Shown: positions 7,924 to 16,212 of the stretch, piece after piece
Layout: each line of letters starts with the position of its first letter
Numbering within the stretch: the first letter of the stretch is position 1
Notes under the pieces: model-generated
Database searches by the model: none
Seen by the model: only the letters and a program-made list of their open reading frames with translations
What the model was told of the DNA's origin: nothing
Source of the DNA: Legionella steigerwaltii
GTDB taxonomy: Bacteria; Pseudomonadota; Gammaproteobacteria; Legionellales; Legionellaceae
Direction: 5' to 3'
Length of the DNA stretch: 64,000 nucleotides
NCBI RefSeq assembly: GCF_001468065.1
Contig: NZ_LNYZ01000003.1
Location: 48,921 to 112,920 of the forward strand
Translations under genes and position numbers: made by a program

Positions 7924-9246
7924 TTAAGAATTAGTGTCTGTTTCTGTAAAGGAATAAATTTCTGGAATAATAATGTTGCGGAATTTCTTGCCATTGAACA
8001 ATCCGTAATGGCCTACTCCTTCTGCAAGGAAATATTTTTTCATGGTGTCAGGCAAATTTTTGCATAAACCGAGCACGGATTTTGTTTGTCCTACTCCAGT
8101 AATGTCATCCTTTTCCCCTTCAATTGCCAAAATAGAGGTGTGCTTTATATCTTGTAAGCGCACATTATGACCGCGTGATTTGTAGCGACCCGTTGTTAAC
8201 AGTTTTTCCTGAAATACTGTATTTATTGTTTGCATGTAAAATTCTGCAGTCAGATCCATGGTCGAAAAATATTCAAGGTAGAACTTGATTATTTTAAAAG
8301 CAGCTTCTTTTTGGTTGTCTGCGTATCGATCTACCGCTTTTTGCAGTGACTCGGCATGACGTTGAAAATTCATACTCATAAAACCTGCAAGTTGCATAAA
8401 TCCAGGGTACACAAGCCGCATGGCACCTGGAAAACGAGAGGGGACAATCGAGATGACATTTTGTTGAAACCAATCATCTCCCCTGGAAGAGGCTAATACG
8501 TTTACCGAGGTAGGTGATTGACTCGTATCAATTGGCCCTCCAAGTAATATCGCCGTACGAGGAACATTGGGTGAATTATTGGTGGACATGAGGGCAACGG
8601 CAGCTAAAACAGGCACAGTCGGCTGACAAACCGCCATCACATTTAAGTTAGGAGCAAGCAAATTTAAATAAGAAATGATGTAATCAATGAAATCATCTAA
8701 ATCAAATGAGCCTTCAATTAAGGGTACATCACGGGCATTTTTCCAGTCGGTAATATAAACATCATACAAAGGGAGTAAATTTTTAACTGTATCTCGTAAT
8801 AAGGTTGCATAGTGTCCGGACATTGGTGCAACGACGAGTAATTTGGGCAAATTTAAATGTTCGGCGTTTACTTTTTTAAAACGAATTAGGTTGCAAAAAC
8901 TTTTTTTGTTTATAAGTTCTTCTTGAACATCGTAATATTCATCTTGGATTTTCACTTCATTAATATCAAATTTGGGTTTGTCATAAACGCTGGTAATTAT
9001 ATGAAATATATAAGAATAACCTGACATCCTGCGAAAATGACCTGAAGATGCCTCTAACATGTTCCTCAGCACATCTTGCCCTTCATCTGACATGTAAGGA
9101 ACTTTAACGGGCAAATCAATATTGTCAGAAATTCTACGTAGACGTTTTGCCAGATTGTCGAAATAATCTGAGTAAGGTTGGAGCAAACGCATATTAAAAT
9201 CATAGATATTGTAAAGATAACGATTATCAAGAGGGTTAAAAAGCAT
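7924..9246 (-). CDS. phaZ: Intracellular poly(3-hydroxybutyrate) depolymerase PhaZ
   Basis: PhaZ hydrolyses stored native polyhydroxybutyrate granules in the cytoplasm. The 440-residue protein resembles Ralstonia-type PhaZ1: LLVVAPMSGHYATLLRDTV, VYITDWKNARDVPL, and the nucleophile-elbow equivalent AVCQPTVP with Cys at residue 207 instead of Ser. The probable remaining catalytic residues are D380/D381 in GEKDDITG and H413 in GVGHYGLFNGKKF. No signal peptide is present, as expected for the intracellular class. The gene precedes, in the direction of transcription, the HdeD-like gene, and lies downstream of the unknown 9378 gene and phaB on the same strand. PHB is the main reserve polymer of Legionella. 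Confidence 0.9.
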   Translation of the reverse strand: MLFNPLDNRYLYNIYDFNMRLLQPYSDYFDNLAKRLRRISDNIDLPVKVPYMSDEGQDVLRNMLEASSGHFRRMSGYSYIFHIITSVYDKPKFDINEVKIQDEYYDVQEELINKKSFCNLIRFKKVNAEHLNLPKLLVVAPMSGHYATLLRDTVKNLLPLYDVYITDWKNARDVPLIEGSFDLDDFIDYIISYLNLLAPNLNVMAVCQPTVPVLAAVALMSTNNSPNVPRTAILLGGPIDTSQSPTSVNVLASSRGDDWFQQNVISIVPSRFPGAMRLVYPGFMQLAGFMSMNFQRHAESLQKAVDRYADNQKEAAFKIIKFYLEYFSTMDLTAEFYMQTINTVFQEKLLTTGRYKSRGHNVRLQDIKHTSILAIEGEKDDITGVGQTKSVLGLCKNLPDTMKKYFLAEGVGHYGLFNGKKFRNIIIPEIYSFTETDTNS

Positions 9247-9377
9247 ATACGTGCCTCACCTATTTTTGAAACGATGCACTGGGATGGTGCATCACAATAT
9301 TAAAGTAATATACACAAAACTCTAAAATAGCAAATTCCAATTGAGTTTGAGTTGATTCCTAATCAATGTGCATTCCT

Positions 9378-10556
9378 TTAAGATTTCACCCAATTTTGAG
9401 AATGATAATAGTAGTCTCTGACCTCCTGTTGAATCTCAGTTGCTGCTATTCCCACTTTAAATTGTAAAAGAAGCATTTTGACGCTGTTCAGACGTTGCTG
9501 AAGAATAGTTACTAAGGAATGTGAATTTTTTTCTGGTTTTCCATAAAACTCAGCATTTAAATGGGACTTCAATTGATCCGCTTGTATGACGGAGTCTAAA
9601 GTAATTGCGTTGAATGATTGTAATAAGGTGTCTTCGAGTAAATGAGGATCTTGAGCCATATTTTTCTCAGCTGTAGTAATTGCTTCACAAAAACCTTCGA
9701 GCATGGAGTGACTAATGGTATCTTCTTTAGACATATCAAATAAATCAGCAATTATTGTATGAGGTAGAAGAGGTGCAACCAATTTATCAAAGGGGAGTGC
9801 GTAACCATGACGATAATGATCTCTATAATTTTGTCCAAAAAATGAATAACTTACTTTTTTAGTCGGAGAAAAATTGGGGTCATCGAAGGCCAGTGTATCG
9901 GCATGTCGTCCTTTATAACTTAGAGTACCACCACAACCAAAATCAACAATTGCAGCTCGTTTTACATTATTTTTATCCATACAATAACCTGAATTCATTA
10001 ATTTGGAATTTAACAAATCCCATAAATTAAAAACTAGGGCAACTGCATACAACTGACCAAGAAATCGTGCTTCTTCGGAAGTAAGCGATAAATCATCACG
10101 TTTGGGTAATTGCTTACGCTCGAATAACGGTTCTGTTTTGACCACTTCTTTTTGCGATAAAAATTCGGAGAAACTATTGATGAATTTTGAGATGACAGCA
10201 ATTGATTTATCTTTATCGACATGTAGGTAATTTTCTGGGACAACTAAAATTCCCTCAAACATTTTTTTAGCCAGACGAGGAATTAAAATTTCGAGATAGG
10301 CACTTTCAAGTTTTATTGAAAAAATATGCTCCATGGTGTCAAAGGAGGGTTTTTGCAGTTCCTCATGAGAAAGATATCCTTTAAATACATCTTCCTTTGT
10401 TAAAACATCAGGCTTTTTAATTAGATAATAGGCACCAAATTGATCACTTAATATTCTTTTTTCAGTGATTCCTTTTGATAATGAGGAAGCAATTTTATTA
10501 GGCAGCTTATCTTTTTTTATTTCCACGAGTTCAATATCATCATGAAGCTTTGGCAT
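9378..10556 (-). CDS. Unknown 392-aa protein in the PHB cluster, possible kinase-like fold
   Basis: I do not recognise a named family. It is a soluble protein with features that hint at a protein-kinase-like fold: a lysine pair after a hydrophobic strand (YYLIKKP, K47/K48), a hydrophobic strand plus ISKFI at about 121-126 that could be the hinge, NLWDLLNSKLMN (about 177-188) where a catalytic loop would fall, and AAIVDFGCGG with a DFG-like D205. The glycine-rich loop and an exact HRDxxxxN are not visible. It sits between phaZ and phaB on the same strand, with 131 bases to phaZ. It may be a Dot/Icm effector or a granule-associated protein; both are speculation. Confidence 0.55.
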   Translation of the reverse strand: MPKLHDDIELVEIKKDKLPNKIASSLSKGITEKRILSDQFGAYYLIKKPDVLTKEDVFKGYLSHEELQKPSFDTMEHIFSIKLESAYLEILIPRLAKKMFEGILVVPENYLHVDKDKSIAVISKFINSFSEFLSQKEVVKTEPLFERKQLPKRDDLSLTSEEARFLGQLYAVALVFNLWDLLNSKLMNSGYCMDKNNVKRAAIVDFGCGGTLSYKGRHADTLAFDDPNFSPTKKVSYSFFGQNYRDHYRHGYALPFDKLVAPLLPHTIIADLFDMSKEDTISHSMLEGFCEAITTAEKNMAQDPHLLEDTLLQSFNAITLDSVIQADQLKSHLNAEFYGKPEKNSHSLVTILQQRLNSVKMLLLQFKVGIAATEIQQEVRDYYYHSQNWVKS

Positions 10557-10807
10557 GATTTATCTCCTGCGAAGACCCTATTGTTGTTGATTATTTATTT
10601 CATATTGAATAAAAAATGTTTCCTTATTTTCATCTTATTACACAAAGAATGAAAAAGGCACTATTTTAGCTTAGCAATGTCAACTGATAGGGAATAAAAT
10701 CGATCGCCAGAAATAATACTTCTAAAGAGTGTGCGAAGCAGCCCAAGCGCCAGATGGGCGAATTTTTTGAGGATTGTAGTGGGAAGAAAAGATGAATAAG
10801 CGCCACG

Positions 10808-11548
10808 CTACATGTACTGGCCACCATTGATATCTAGGTTAGAACCCGTGATAAATCCTGCATCTTCACTCACTAAAAAAGATACTGCATTGGCAATCTC
10901 CTCTGGTTTTCCAAGTCGGCCTACAGGAATGCTTTTGACAATCTTATCGACAACTTCTTTTTTCATAGCAGCCAGCATGGAAGTTTCGATATAACCAGGA
11001 GAAATAGTATTCACAGTGATCCCTTTATTTGCAACTTCCAGAGCCAAACTCTTGGTAAAACCAAATAAAGCAGATTTTGTCGCAGCATAATTGCATTGAC
11101 CCAATTGTCCTTTCCGACCATTAATGGATGAAATACTAACAATACGCCCGAAATTTTTTTCAATCATGAATGGAAGTACATTACGCGTGATATTAAAAGT
11201 ACTTGTTAAATTCGCATCAATTACGTGTTGCCAATGATGCGGTTCCATTTTCTTTAAACTGACATCGCACGTGGCTCCGGCGTTATTTACCAATACATCA
11301 ATACGGCCAAAGCGCTCCATAATTGAATTAGTGATTGCTTCACAATCAGAAAAATTGACCAGATTTGCAAAGAGAATTTCAATATTAAAACCCGCTTTTT
11401 TTTGTAGAGTTTGCCATTGCAAAACTTCATCATGCTTACCATTTTTAAAGTAACATGCAACCACATTATAATTCGCCGCGAGACGTCTGCAGATTGCAGT
11501 ACCTATTCCTCCAGTGCCTCCTGTAACAACAGCTATTTTTCTCTCCAT
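10808..11548 (-). CDS. phaB: Acetoacetyl-CoA reductase PhaB (FabG-like SDR)
   Basis: This 246-residue short-chain dehydrogenase reduces acetoacetyl-CoA to (R)-3-hydroxybutyryl-CoA with NADPH, the second step of PHB synthesis. It shows the nucleotide-binding TGGTGGIG near residue 9, the NNAG motif (about 90), catalytic Ser in ISSINGRKG, and the YxxxK pair in NYAATKSAL. The C-terminal ITGSNLDINGGQYM is typical of PhaB/FabG. PhaB is favoured over FabG because the depolymerase gene is close and no fatty-acid synthesis genes are near. A 251-base gap separates it from the 9378 gene, so co-transcription is uncertain. Confidence 0.85.
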   Translation of the reverse strand: MERKIAVVTGGTGGIGTAICRRLAANYNVVACYFKNGKHDEVLQWQTLQKKAGFNIEILFANLVNFSDCEAITNSIMERFGRIDVLVNNAGATCDVSLKKMEPHHWQHVIDANLTSTFNITRNVLPFMIEKNFGRIVSISSINGRKGQLGQCNYAATKSALFGFTKSLALEVANKGITVNTISPGYIETSMLAAMKKEVVDKIVKSIPVGRLGKPEEIANAVSFLVSEDAGFITGSNLDINGGQYM

Positions 11549-11868
11549 GAATAAATCTCCGCTAAATATAGGATGTTGTTTTTTCTGTATGCTAGATTAA
11601 ATTGTTTTGATATTATGCAAAACACTATCGTAATATGACTTATGAGGTTTACATAACTGCGGTAAACCCTAATAAACTCGAAATACTCAGTGCGTCACAA
11701 TAGATGGAAAAGCTGCTAAAATTATAATAAGAGTGATTTTTGTGATGAAGGAACCGGAGTTATCAAGAAAACGAACCAATTGTTGTTGGGTCCAGTTTGG
11801 GGATAGCAATATCCAGCTGTATGAATTACTTGCTTTCAACCTAGTACTCCCTCACTAAGGAAATGGAT
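11549..11868. promoter_or_regulatory. Divergent phaB / FixJ-regulator spacer with inverted repeat
   Basis: The spacer between phaB and the response-regulator gene contains GGTTTAC (11646-11652) and GTAAACC (11662-11668), a 7-bp inverted repeat with a 9-base spacer. This is the right size and place for an operator acting on either gene. A 37-codon ORF lies in its second half and is listed separately. The regulator that binds the repeat cannot be told from sequence alone. Confidence 0.35.
11745..11858 (+). CDS. Possible 37-aa leader ORF upstream of the FixJ-type gene
   Basis: An ATG at 11745 (preceded by an in-frame GTG) opens a 37-codon frame, MKEPELSRKRTN and onward, whose TAA at 11856-11858 ends 10 bases before the preferred start of the response regulator. 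The close spacing would allow translational coupling, but no good Shine-Dalgarno is present and no homologue is recognised. It may be chance. Confidence 0.2.
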   Translation: MKEPELSRKRTNCCWVQFGDSNIQLYELLAFNLVLPH

Positions 11869-12516
11869 ATGGATTTCACCGACGCAGCTGTTTTTATCGT
11901 AGATGACGATCCTGAAATTTGCCAAGCACTTCGTTGGTTATTTGAATCAGTAAACATCCCAGTATACACCTATGCAAATGCCAAAGATTTTCTTGAAAGC
12001 TATAATTTTAAGCAAAAAGGCTGTTTGATTATTGATGTGCGCATGCCGATTATGAGTGGCCTGGAGTTGCTGGAGCAACATCTTAATAAGTCAAGAACTC
12101 AGCTTTCAGTGATTATGATCACCGGCTATGGCGATATTTCAATGGCTGTACGCGCTATGAAGGCTGGAGCAAGCGATTTTATTCTTAAACCTGTAAATCA
12201 CCAACATTTACTCGAAATTACGCAAAAATGTCTTAAACAAACGTTCAATTATACCGTTCCACATCCTCAATCTGATTTTTTTGAGCGTCTCGAGCGTTTA
12301 ACCAAACGAGAGCGTCAAGTAATGGATTTAGTTATTGAAGGAAAATTAAACAAGCAAATTGCTCATGAGCTTGATATATCTATATCCACCGTAGAAGTGC
12401 ATCGTGCAAACGTGATGCGGAAAATGGAGGCTAAAACTTTAGCTGAGCTCATAAAAATTAATCTAATTCATACTCTTAGCGCCAATAACTCTAATTCTTT
12501 AGGCGAAATACCATAA
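11869..12516 (+). CDS. FixJ/NarL-type two-component response regulator
   Basis: This transcription factor of about 215 residues has an N-terminal receiver domain (phospho-acceptor Asp in CLIIDVRMPIMSG, acidic pocket VDDDPE, and the conserved KP in FILKPVN). A C-terminal LuxR/GerE helix-turn-helix follows (LTKRERQVMDLVIEGKLNKQIAHELDIS-type, split here as LTKRERQVMDLVIEG and KQIAHELDISISTVEVH). The order and linker are those of FixJ. Two ATGs compete: the one at 11863 directly abuts AAGGAA, whereas the one at 11869 is 6 bases from it, so 11869 is the better start. No sensor kinase lies next to it, so the cognate kinase is elsewhere or lost. Confidence 0.85.
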   Translation: MDFTDAAVFIVDDDPEICQALRWLFESVNIPVYTYANAKDFLESYNFKQKGCLIIDVRMPIMSGLELLEQHLNKSRTQLSVIMITGYGDISMAVRAMKAGASDFILKPVNHQHLLEITQKCLKQTFNYTVPHPQSDFFERLERLTKRERQVMDLVIEGKLNKQIAHELDISISTVEVHRANVMRKMEAKTLAELIKINLIHTLSANNSNSLGEIP

Positions 12517-12677
12517 ACTCATTGCTTCTCTTTTAAAAAACAACATCTTGTTTCGTCTTAAGCCATATCAATTCGTGATGAAGATAAAGATCCATAAATA
12601 ATCAAAATGGCAGAATTGCTTTTTATTTGGGTAAAAAAAGTATATTATTTGATTTTTTTGCAATTTAGGGAAAAATC

Positions 12678-13205
12678 ATGAAATTTCCATATGTACCTGT
12701 TTCCGAACTTCGTCGATATTTTAACCAATTGAGCTTACCTCAATTAATCGAAATTAACCGTTCTTATGGGCCGCATTTTGAACAGTTGGACGATAGAATC
12801 GATCGCTGCACTAACGATTTAGCAGATGCAAATGCTCGTTTAGCCCAGCTTAACCAAAGAAAACATGATCATCAACAAACTTATGATGCAGTAGAAATCC
12901 GCGAAGCAGTATATCAAAGTACTCGAAGGAGCGTACTTGCTGATTCAAGTAGAACCAGTCGATATCTTGGAATGCAAGCGGTAGGCTCTTCTCCGATGGA
13001 ACTGTTTGATTCGGAGTTACTTACCATAAATACTGAAATTTCAAAAGCAAATAACCAAATTGAACGTTTAAACGATGTTATTGATAATTTAGGAAAAGCG
13101 AAAACAGGCGCTATTTCTGAATTAAGAATTTTAAATAGTATTATGGACGAAAAGAAAAAAGAGGTACTCGAGGAAACTAATACAACGCAACCAAGGGGGT
13201 TGTAA
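12678..13205 (+). CDS. Hypothetical coiled-coil protein (175 aa)
   Basis: This soluble, strongly helical protein has heptad-like stretches at about 38-75 (DRIDRCTNDLADANARLAQL) and 118-170 (TINTEISKANNQIERLNDVI), separated by an SRTSRYLGMQAVGSSP turn. No signal peptide, membrane helix or catalytic motif is seen. Codon use and AT content match neighbours. Its monocistronic position and helical-hairpin look are common among Legionella-specific proteins, including effectors, but no export signal stands out. Confidence 0.6.
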   Translation: MKFPYVPVSELRRYFNQLSLPQLIEINRSYGPHFEQLDDRIDRCTNDLADANARLAQLNQRKHDHQQTYDAVEIREAVYQSTRRSVLADSSRTSRYLGMQAVGSSPMELFDSELLTINTEISKANNQIERLNDVIDNLGKAKTGAISELRILNSIMDEKKKEVLEETNTTQPRGL

Positions 13206-13308
13206 GCTTTATAACAGGATATGAGGGAGCCTCACTTTTGATTCCCTCTCCCCTTAGGCGCGAGGGGAAATAAAAAACGGAGGCTACCTCAAACTGTTAA
13301 GCTCAAGC

Positions 13309-14199
13309 CTATTTCAAGATATCCTCAGTATAAATAAAATTGTCCCTTGCTTTCTTCATCAACATTTTAAATTGTTGTAAATGCTTTTCAGTTGCTGTTG
13401 TGGAATGTAAAACAAACTCAGAAACACATAACGCAAATAGAAGTCTGCGGATTTCCCAGACTGTTTCTTGAAAAATATCAACTCGTTTTTTGGCTTCAGG
13501 ACTAATTTTAACTTCAAGCTTCAAATTTTCAGAACTAATGGCGATAGGCGCACAATGTTTAATGACTTGACCTCGCAATTTTTCAACAAAGATAAAGCTA
13601 TTAACTTTTTCAGCACGACATTTGACTATTTGCCGCATAGTATCGTTAAAAAAATTGTACACTGTCATCTGGTGAAATAAATAAAGCTTTTGTGAATAAC
13701 GATAGGCTTGAAATAAAAAATAATCCCCCACCAAAACAATAAAGACACCAATCAAAGTACAGATACCACGATTCAGTACCATTTCAAATGGTCCTTCAGG
13801 GGAGTTTGCATCTGTTGTTTGTGCTAAGAGCAAAAAAACGATAATGGTAATAAAAAAAACACTGATATCATATCGTTTGGTATTGAGTGTGGATACCGCG
13901 AATCCAATAATCGCGATGATAAATACAACGGAGACAAATCGATAATTTAATTGCATGAGATAAATGAGGGGAATTAAAACTAATAAAGCGGCAAAAGTGC
14001 CACCAATACGATGAATTGCTCTTCTAATAATTAGTCCAGGCTCAATTCCTGCGCTGACCATAATTACCGTGAGCAAAACCCACCACTTATGGGGAATAGT
14101 CGTAAATAAATAAATCCACATGGCAACCATAAACATAATTGTCAATTGGGTAAAGCGTGCATAATCCAGCTTCTTTTTTAGTTTTTCCGCAGTGAGCAT
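13309..14199 (-). CDS. FUSC-family pump protein, C-terminal-half-like subunit
   Basis: The 296-residue protein has about five or six membrane helices in its first 165 residues, including KWWVLLTVIMVSAGIEPG and RRAIHRIGGTFAALLVLI, the hallmark of FUSC/AaeB-type aromatic-acid efflux proteins. A cytosolic helical region follows. In AaeB this unit is the second half of one polypeptide; here it is a separate ORF whose start overlaps the previous gene by 22 bases. It is the last gene of a four-gene operon with an HlyD adaptor and an outer-membrane factor. The substrate is unknown. Confidence 0.75.
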   Translation of the reverse strand: MLTAEKLKKKLDYARFTQLTIMFMVAMWIYLFTTIPHKWWVLLTVIMVSAGIEPGLIIRRAIHRIGGTFAALLVLIPLIYLMQLNYRFVSVVFIIAIIGFAVSTLNTKRYDISVFFITIIVFLLLAQTTDANSPEGPFEMVLNRGICTLIGVFIVLVGDYFLFQAYRYSQKLYLFHQMTVYNFFNDTMRQIVKCRAEKVNSFIFVEKLRGQVIKHCAPIAISSENLKLEVKISPEAKKRVDIFQETVWEIRRLLFALCVSEFVLHSTTATEKHLQQFKMLMKKARDNFIYTEDILK

Positions 14200-15125
14200 A
14201 ATTTATTCCAACGGATAAAGGCTTGTTGTAAACAATGGGCGATATAAAACTGCAATTGAGTTTCGGGTTCTACAGGCATGGCCGGCGTTCCACAGGGAGT
14301 ATAAGTTTTCATGTTGAGCCTCAGCCAATGGAGATTATCTTTGACGCCATACCAAAATACTTCATTCTTTTTCTCATAATATAAATTGTCCAAAGCATGT
14401 AGAATATTTCGTATGTTGACCGAAACACGATAAGTTTGCATGATGTACTTCTTAGGAATCAGTCGCCGATAATTTCGGACCATTCCAAAATGGAGAATTT
14501 CTCCTTCTATAGGACGCTTCTGATCTTGATTGATGGAGGAATCAATATCTTGCTCAAGGCATTCAATGAACTTTTGCAGCGCTCTGTTCCAGACGATCAA
14601 GTACATATTGGGAAAAAATCTCAAGCAAATGATGGCAAAAGTTATCGATAATGCAGTGGATGAAATAAAACCATACGCAACTTCAAGATTGGCAGGTGGA
14701 TCAGTGCCTAGAACAACTGCTCCAGTAGCGATAAGCAACATAGTTAAGCTTTTTAATGCGTAGAAATATTTTAATACGCAAAAATAGGTTATAGCGAAAA
14801 CAAATACTGAAAAAAAGAAAAAGACACCATAAAATGGATAAACAAGATAATAAGACACGCTAATGAGCGTCACTGCAATGCCGATAAAAAACACTAACCA
14901 TTCTTTTTCTTTAAAAGTGGAAAGCACAGGTGCTTCATAAAGGGATAACAAAAGAAAAGGTGCGAAAAAAGTCAGAAAACTTACGGGTTGAAATAACCAA
15001 TAAACATATACTTCTACAGTCGCAACAACAAGGCACTTATAAAGAGTAATTCTTTGTAATGCATACGGATCGACCTCATCAAGCCATTGCTTAAACTTTG
15101 ATATAGACATAAGCACTTGTTCCAA
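14178..15125 (-). CDS. FUSC-family pump protein, N-terminal-half-like subunit
   Basis: The 315-residue protein has about six closely spaced membrane helices (residues about 25-170, for example LTFFAPFLLLSLYEAP and SLTMLLIATGAVVLGTDPP) followed by a cytosolic helical domain. The pattern is that of the first half of AaeB/FUSC exporters. Its 5' end overlaps the HlyD gene by 35 bases and its 3' end overlaps the next FUSC gene, indicating tight translational coupling. Together the two ORFs would make one complete inner-membrane pump. There is no evidence of a recent frameshift, because each half has its own start. Confidence 0.7.
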   Translation of the reverse strand: MEQVLMSISKFKQWLDEVDPYALQRITLYKCLVVATVEVYVYWLFQPVSFLTFFAPFLLLSLYEAPVLSTFKEKEWLVFFIGIAVTLISVSYYLVYPFYGVFFFFSVFVFAITYFCVLKYFYALKSLTMLLIATGAVVLGTDPPANLEVAYGFISSTALSITFAIICLRFFPNMYLIVWNRALQKFIECLEQDIDSSINQDQKRPIEGEILHFGMVRNYRRLIPKKYIMQTYRVSVNIRNILHALDNLYYEKKNEVFWYGVKDNLHWLRLNMKTYTPCGTPAMPVEPETQLQFYIAHCLQQAFIRWNKLCSLRKN

Positions 15126-16137
15126 GACGTAGTGGGTAATTGGGATCAGGATCAGTGATTCGGATAATCACCGGGAGTCTTTGGGGTAATAAGATCCATT
15201 GATTTTCATTGATGACATTTTGTAACTGGGTGCGGTTATCCACTAATTGCCGATTGGCCGACCAATAATCTGAATCAATAACACCATGGAACATTTTTCT
15301 TCCTAGATACATTCTAGGGAATATTAATACTTTTGAACCTTTACGCACTTGGCCTAAATCGGTTTCATTAAAGTTTGCTTGAATGTAAATATTATCCGTA
15401 TCAACTAAAGAAAAAAGAGGTTGATTAATATTTACTGGTGTACCAATACTAAAAAACAAATTTTGAATAATCCCATTACTTTGTGCATAAACGTCTGTTT
15501 GTTCCAAATTGACTTTAGCATTATTCAAACGTGCATGAAGGGATTTAATTTCATTTTCTTGTGCTTTGATTTGATGTTGATCAATTTCCAATTGTTTTAA
15601 AGCGGCCTCCCATCTGTATTGAGCTGCTTTTGTTTCTTGCTGAGAATTTTGTAAGGTAATCAGCGAGACCGATTTTAATAAATAACCTTTATGAAATTTT
15701 TGATTATCCAATTTGAGTTTAATGTAATTTTTTTGTTCGTTTTCACTGAGTTTGCGATTGCGTTCATAGGTCGCCTCTAAAGCAGCCAGTTTTGCCTCAG
15801 CACCAGCTAAATCTGCACTGAGTTGTTCCAGAGCATAGATGTAGGGTTTTTTAAAGACAGTGAAAAGCTTTTGGCCTTTTTTGACAACATCCCCATTGTT
15901 TACATAAAGACCTGTAATATAGCCGTTAGCAAGAGCGGCAACAGGGCGTACATTATTGACGACAAATGCATTATCAGTGAAAGGGAATAAAAAAGAAAAA
16001 AGATAGATAATTGTCGTTAAGAGACCAATAAAAATGATGACATTGGCTATTGTGACCCGATGTTTAAATCGAGTAAAACCTTTTTTAATGCGTACACGAA
16101 TTCGAGTAAATTTTATCATAAAATGCAAGTTTCTCAT
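15091..16137 (-). CDS. HlyD-family membrane fusion protein (AaeA/EmrA-like)
   Basis: The periplasmic adaptor of the efflux system is 348 residues. One N-terminal membrane anchor lies at about 32-50 (VIIFIGLLTTIIYLFSFLF). The biotinyl-lipoyl-like half-motifs are NGYITGLYVNNGDVVKKGQKLF and a second near TDVYAQSNGIIQNLFFSIGTPV, separated by a long alpha-helical hairpin (about 95-205). The C-terminal beta-barrel segment includes QANFNETDLGQVRKGSKVLI. It links the FUSC pump to the outer-membrane factor encoded just upstream, from which it is separated by a 57-bp palindromic repeat. Confidence 0.85.
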   Translation of the reverse strand: MRNLHFMIKFTRIRVRIKKGFTRFKHRVTIANVIIFIGLLTTIIYLFSFLFPFTDNAFVVNNVRPVAALANGYITGLYVNNGDVVKKGQKLFTVFKKPYIYALEQLSADLAGAEAKLAALEATYERNRKLSENEQKNYIKLKLDNQKFHKGYLLKSVSLITLQNSQQETKAAQYRWEAALKQLEIDQHQIKAQENEIKSLHARLNNAKVNLEQTDVYAQSNGIIQNLFFSIGTPVNINQPLFSLVDTDNIYIQANFNETDLGQVRKGSKVLIFPRMYLGRKMFHGVIDSDYWSANRQLVDNRTQLQNVINENQWILLPQRLPVIIRITDPDPNYPLRLGTSAYVYIKV

Positions 16138-16153
16138 TAAAAATTATATTAAA

Positions 16154-16210
16154 TGTAGCCTGGGTGCAGCGCAGCGGAACCCGGGTTCGCTGCGCTGCAC
16201 CCAGGCTACA
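16154..16210. repeat. 57-bp palindromic repeat, best copy of a dispersed family
   Basis: The element begins TGTAGCCTGGGTGCAGC and ends GCTGCACCCAGGCTACA, with an internal GAACCCGGGTTC. The arms pair over nearly the whole length with one unpaired base. It lies between the outer-membrane factor and HlyD genes, where it could attenuate the operon. Diverged relatives occur at 18430-18514, 58671-58755 and, more decayed, near 20960-21032 and 61797-61872. Confidence 0.85.
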
Positions 16211-16212
16211 TT

